Positions 23,946-25,321 of a stretch of DNA of 25,321 nt are shown piece by piece. Location: the NCBI GenBank assembly GCA_937892735.1, contig CALBGL010000073.1, positions 1-25,321 on the forward strand. The letters are read 5' to 3'. A program made the position numbers and the translations under genes. Below the pieces are notes generated by a model that was not told the DNA's origin, ran no database searches, and worked only from the letters and a program-made list of their open reading frames with translations. Numbering within the stretch: position 1 is the stretch's first letter; each line of letters opens with the position of its first letter. Source of the stretch: an uncultured Clostridia bacterium. Its GTDB lineage: Bacteria; Bacillota; Clostridia; Lachnospirales; Bianqueaceae.

Positions 23946-24868
23946 AAAATCAGAACTGGAATACGATTTTGCCTGCGATCTGTGTTCCTCTGCATGAGGA
24001 CGAGTCGATTCACGAAGAAGAGCTTCGGAAATACGTATCTTGGCTGGCATCCTTTGATGAGATCGGAGGACTGGTGACAAACGGCCATACAGGAGAGATC
24101 ACCTCCATGAGCCTGGAAGAACGGGCTCGCGTCACAAGAATCGTGGCCGAGGAAGTGGGAGATCAAGTGCTCGTGATTTCCGGCATCTGCTCTGAGGGCA
24201 CACAAACCGCCATCGCCGAGGCAAAGGCTGCGGAAGCGGCAGGTGCCGACGGCATTCTGCTGATGCCGCCGCATATCTGGCTTCGATTCGGCATGACACA
24301 GGAGGCGGTCATCAACCATTACAAAAAGATCGCAGCCGAGATTCATATTGGCATCATCATTCACCTGTACCCCTTTGGGACAAAAGCGTTTTATCCCGTA
24401 GAGACACTGTTGGAACTTGCGAAGATTCCCAATGTGAAGGCCGTGAAGATGGGAACGCGTCAAGAAGCCGTGTACGAAAAGGATATTCGCGTACTGCGTG
24501 AAAAGGCGCCCCATCTCACGATCCTGACTTGCCACGACGAATATCTTCTGACCTCTATGCTTCCCGGCGTAGATGGCGCACTGATTGGCTTTGCAGGCTG
24601 CATTCCAGAACTCATCACAGATATGTGGAAAGCGGTGAAGGCAGGCGATTATGCAACAGCACTCAGAATGGAACAGAAAGTTTCCGCCATGTCAGAGGCC
24701 ATCTATGGCGTGGGACAGCCCTCGGGTGAAGCGCATGCCAGAATGAAATACGCAATCTACAGACGCGGCATTTTTTCTTCACCGAAAATGAAGGAGCCCG
24801 TACTGCCGATTCATGAAAAAGAAAAACAGCAGATTGAGGTTGCATTGAAAAAGGCAGAACTGCTCTAA
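23942..24868 (+). CDS. DHDPS/NAL-family aldolase or lyase
   Basis: A 308-residue TIM-barrel enzyme of the dihydrodipicolinate synthase / N-acetylneuraminate lyase superfamily, which uses a Schiff-base lysine on pyruvate-like substrates. Lys169 in PNVKAVKMG fits the Schiff-base position, and Tyr143 in IIHLYPFGTK the catalytic Tyr. The GTTGE pyruvate-binding motif reads GHTGE (48-52), a change seen outside true DapA enzymes. Coupling to the PL22 gene (ATGA overlap) argues for a sugar-acid role, such as a 2-keto-3-deoxy-uronate aldolase or dehydratase, rather than lysine synthesis. It is the last gene of the operon, followed by a hairpin. Confidence 0.88.
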   Translation: MKNQNWNTILPAICVPLHEDESIHEEELRKYVSWLASFDEIGGLVTNGHTGEITSMSLEERARVTRIVAEEVGDQVLVISGICSEGTQTAIAEAKAAEAAGADGILLMPPHIWLRFGMTQEAVINHYKKIAAEIHIGIIIHLYPFGTKAFYPVETLLELAKIPNVKAVKMGTRQEAVYEKDIRVLREKAPHLTILTCHDEYLLTSMLPGVDGALIGFAGCIPELITDMWKAVKAGDYATALRMEQKVSAMSEAIYGVGQPSGEAHARMKYAIYRRGIFSSPKMKEPVLPIHEKEKQQIEVALKKAELL

Positions 24869-24881
24869 TAAAGAAAGATTT

Positions 24882-24916
24882 TTAGCTCTCTTCTTACGCA
24901 GAGGAGAGCTAATTTG
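24882..24916 (+). terminator. Hairpin terminator at the end of the pectin operon
   Basis: TTAGCTCTC (24882-24890) pairs perfectly with GAGAGCTAA (24904-24912) around a 13-base loop, then TTTG. The T-run is short on the plus strand. An A/T-rich run precedes the stem, so it could also work on the minus strand. Confidence 0.65.
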
Positions 24917-25321
24917 ATAAATGCGCTATGTGATAAAGCGTCGGTCAGAAATCGCATACCTGTGTATAACCTTATGTGGGGCACTGTCCGCCCTTCGATT
25001 TTTATACGCAGTTTGAGTATTCATTTGCTCTCGATCTCGTGATTGCGTATAATTCAAGAGACGCTTCCTACCTCACAACACTTGAAATGGAAAAAACTTC
25101 CAAGTTTATACTCGATTCGAAAATTCAGCAGTCGAAAATCTCGTATTTATGTATAATTTGGATGGCATCAGTTTCTTTTGAGAGCGAATTATACGCGAAT
25201 TTGTAGGAGGGGACTATAGAATTGCGAGGTTGCGTACAGTCTAGTTTTTTTTAAAACTGATTTGTACGCAAATCCACGAAAGCGCGGTTATGCCCTTATA
25301 ATGGTGTAAATTAAATGAGCC
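24917..25321. promoter_or_regulatory. Intergenic region with repeated GCGTAYA motifs
   Basis: About 400 bases without a convincing gene. The motif GCGTATAA or GCGTACAA occurs five times: reverse at 25002-25010, forward at 25044-25055, reverse at 25186-25196, forward at 25230-25238 and reverse at 25263-25271. The second and third form a perfect 11-bp inverted pair. Looser versions (TGTGTATAA at 24961, TTATACTC at 25106, TATGTATAATT near 25149) add to it. TATAAT at 25297-25302 could be a -10 box without a good -35, implying activator control of a gene beyond the right edge. The region looks more A/T-rich than the genes. Confidence 0.5.
25230..25271. repeat. Long imperfect hairpin
   Basis: Two 19-base arms (25230-25248 and 25253-25271) surround TTTT. 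The outer 9 bp (TTGCGTACA with TGTACGCAA) and inner 6 bp (AGTTTT with AAAACT) are perfect, and four middle positions do not pair. It lies 25 bases before a possible -10 box, so it could be an operator, or a transcript end for a gene on either strand. Confidence 0.7.

Noticed and set aside
24976..25206. 76-codon open frame in the right-hand intergenic region
   Set aside because: No ribosome binding site before its ATG, no recognisable domain, and it runs across the repeated GCGTAYA motifs; more likely regulatory DNA.

Overview
The window looks like chromosomal DNA from an anaerobic, low-to-mid GC Firmicute of class Clostridia, most likely a gut or rumen Lachnospiraceae-type pectin degrader. 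The reasons are strong AGGAGG-type ribosome binding sites, consensus TTGACA/TATAAT promoters, a sensory-type [FeFe]-hydrogenase gene, and an LplABC/YesMN-style carbohydrate uptake locus. The genus is inference. I see no rRNA, tRNA, CRISPR array, transposase or phage structural gene.

Layout. (1) 1-489 has no gene. It holds two adjacent 64-bp tandem repeats with a decayed third copy, a strong terminator for a gene outside the window, and a duplicated hairpin-forming element downstream of a plausible promoter. (2) 490-4387 is a tight three-gene operon: GT4 glycosyltransferase, aldo/keto reductase and heparinase II/III-like protein. (3) 4448-6515 holds a GH25 lysozyme with a peptidoglycan-binding domain, then a GrpB domain fused to a shortened pyrophosphatase-like domain, then a two-helix membrane protein. 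(4) 6512-8532 holds a TetR regulator and an MFS exporter. Near-matching palindromes precede both genes, so the pair looks like a self-regulated efflux unit. (5) 8620-14364 on the minus strand runs from a [2Fe-2S] thioredoxin-like protein through a PAS-containing [FeFe]-hydrogenase homologue and a SpoIIE/PP2C phosphatase into two GH28 polygalacturonases, with gaps of 16 bases or less. (6) 14511-24868 on the plus strand holds a YesM-type histidine kinase, two ABC permeases, a solute-binding lipoprotein, a YesN-type response regulator, a Gfo/Idh/MocA oxidoreductase, a PL22 oligogalacturonate lyase-like propeller and a DHDPS-family aldolase/lyase. (7) 24869-25321 has no convincing gene. It contains a terminator, a cluster of repeated GCGTAYA motifs in both orientations and a long imperfect hairpin.

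How it works together (inference). The lipoprotein and two permeases would import pectic oligosaccharides. The cytoplasmic GH28 enzymes (no signal peptides) and the PL22 lyase would cut them to galacturonate or unsaturated uronate. The oxidoreductase and the aldolase-family enzyme would process the acids. The kinase and regulator would control uptake. The two large gene clusters start from back-to-back consensus promoters between 14396 and 14484. This places a redox or hydrogen sensing module next to, and apparently cotranscribed with, pectinase genes. That coupling is the most interesting feature of the window.
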